From Candidatus Pelagibacter sp. TMED165 (GTDB lineage Bacteria; Pseudomonadota; Alphaproteobacteria; Pelagibacterales; Pelagibacteraceae), in NCBI GenBank assembly GCA_002171035.2, contig NHHO02000010.1, positions 12,474-19,516 on the forward strand: DNA of 7,043 nt, written 5' to 3'. Position 1 is the first letter of the stretch; each line of letters opens with the position of its first letter. The position numbers were made by a program, and so were the translations under genes. Below the pieces are notes generated by a model that saw only the letters and a program-made list of their open reading frames with translations, did not search any database and was not told where the DNA came from. Below are positions 7,017-7,043 of this stretch, one piece after another.

Positions 7017-7043
7017 ATTATTAATAAATTTGTATTTTAAAAT

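Overview
The window looks like core chromosome from an AT-rich, streamlined alphaproteobacterium, most likely of the SAR11 (Pelagibacterales) type. This is inferred from very strong A/T bias with lysine- and isoleucine-rich proteins, gene spacings of -23 to +20 bases inside operons, a HisS of the distinctive alphaproteobacterial kind, and a tRNA-His with A rather than C at discriminator position 73. No mobile element, CRISPR array, phage gene or unrecognised large ORF is present. I do not see a previously undescribed system. The interesting points concern how ordinary genes are packed and regulated.

Layout, left to right. (1) Positions 1-1766, minus strand: a tightly packed operon reading leftward, HAD-IIA phosphatase-like gene -> ribF (FAD synthetase) -> ileS (only its first 16 codons are inside). 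The HAD gene starts at a TTG, ribF follows after one base, and the ileS ATG shares one base with the ribF stop. (2) Positions 1767-1912: a 146-base divergent intergenic region. It holds a candidate housekeeping promoter for the leftward operon and a good heat-shock sigma (RpoH) promoter candidate for groESL. (3) Positions 1913-3886, plus strand: groES and groEL, each with a strong Shine-Dalgarno. (4) Positions 3893-6997, minus strand: a histidine cluster, tRNA-His -> hisS -> hisZ -> hisG, converging on groEL with a 6-base gap.

The histidine cluster puts in one transcription direction the tRNA, the enzyme that charges it, the catalytically dead HisRS paralogue that acts as histidine sensor for ATP phosphoribosyltransferase, and the short-form HisG catalytic subunit that needs that sensor. 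The hisS start codon lies four bases after the encoded CCA of the tRNA. The groEL terminator is a perfect hairpin buried in the last codons of hisG, so the two convergent transcripts must overlap.

Both intergenic stretches (1767-1912 and 6998-7043) are under 300 bases. Everything else is coding or tRNA.
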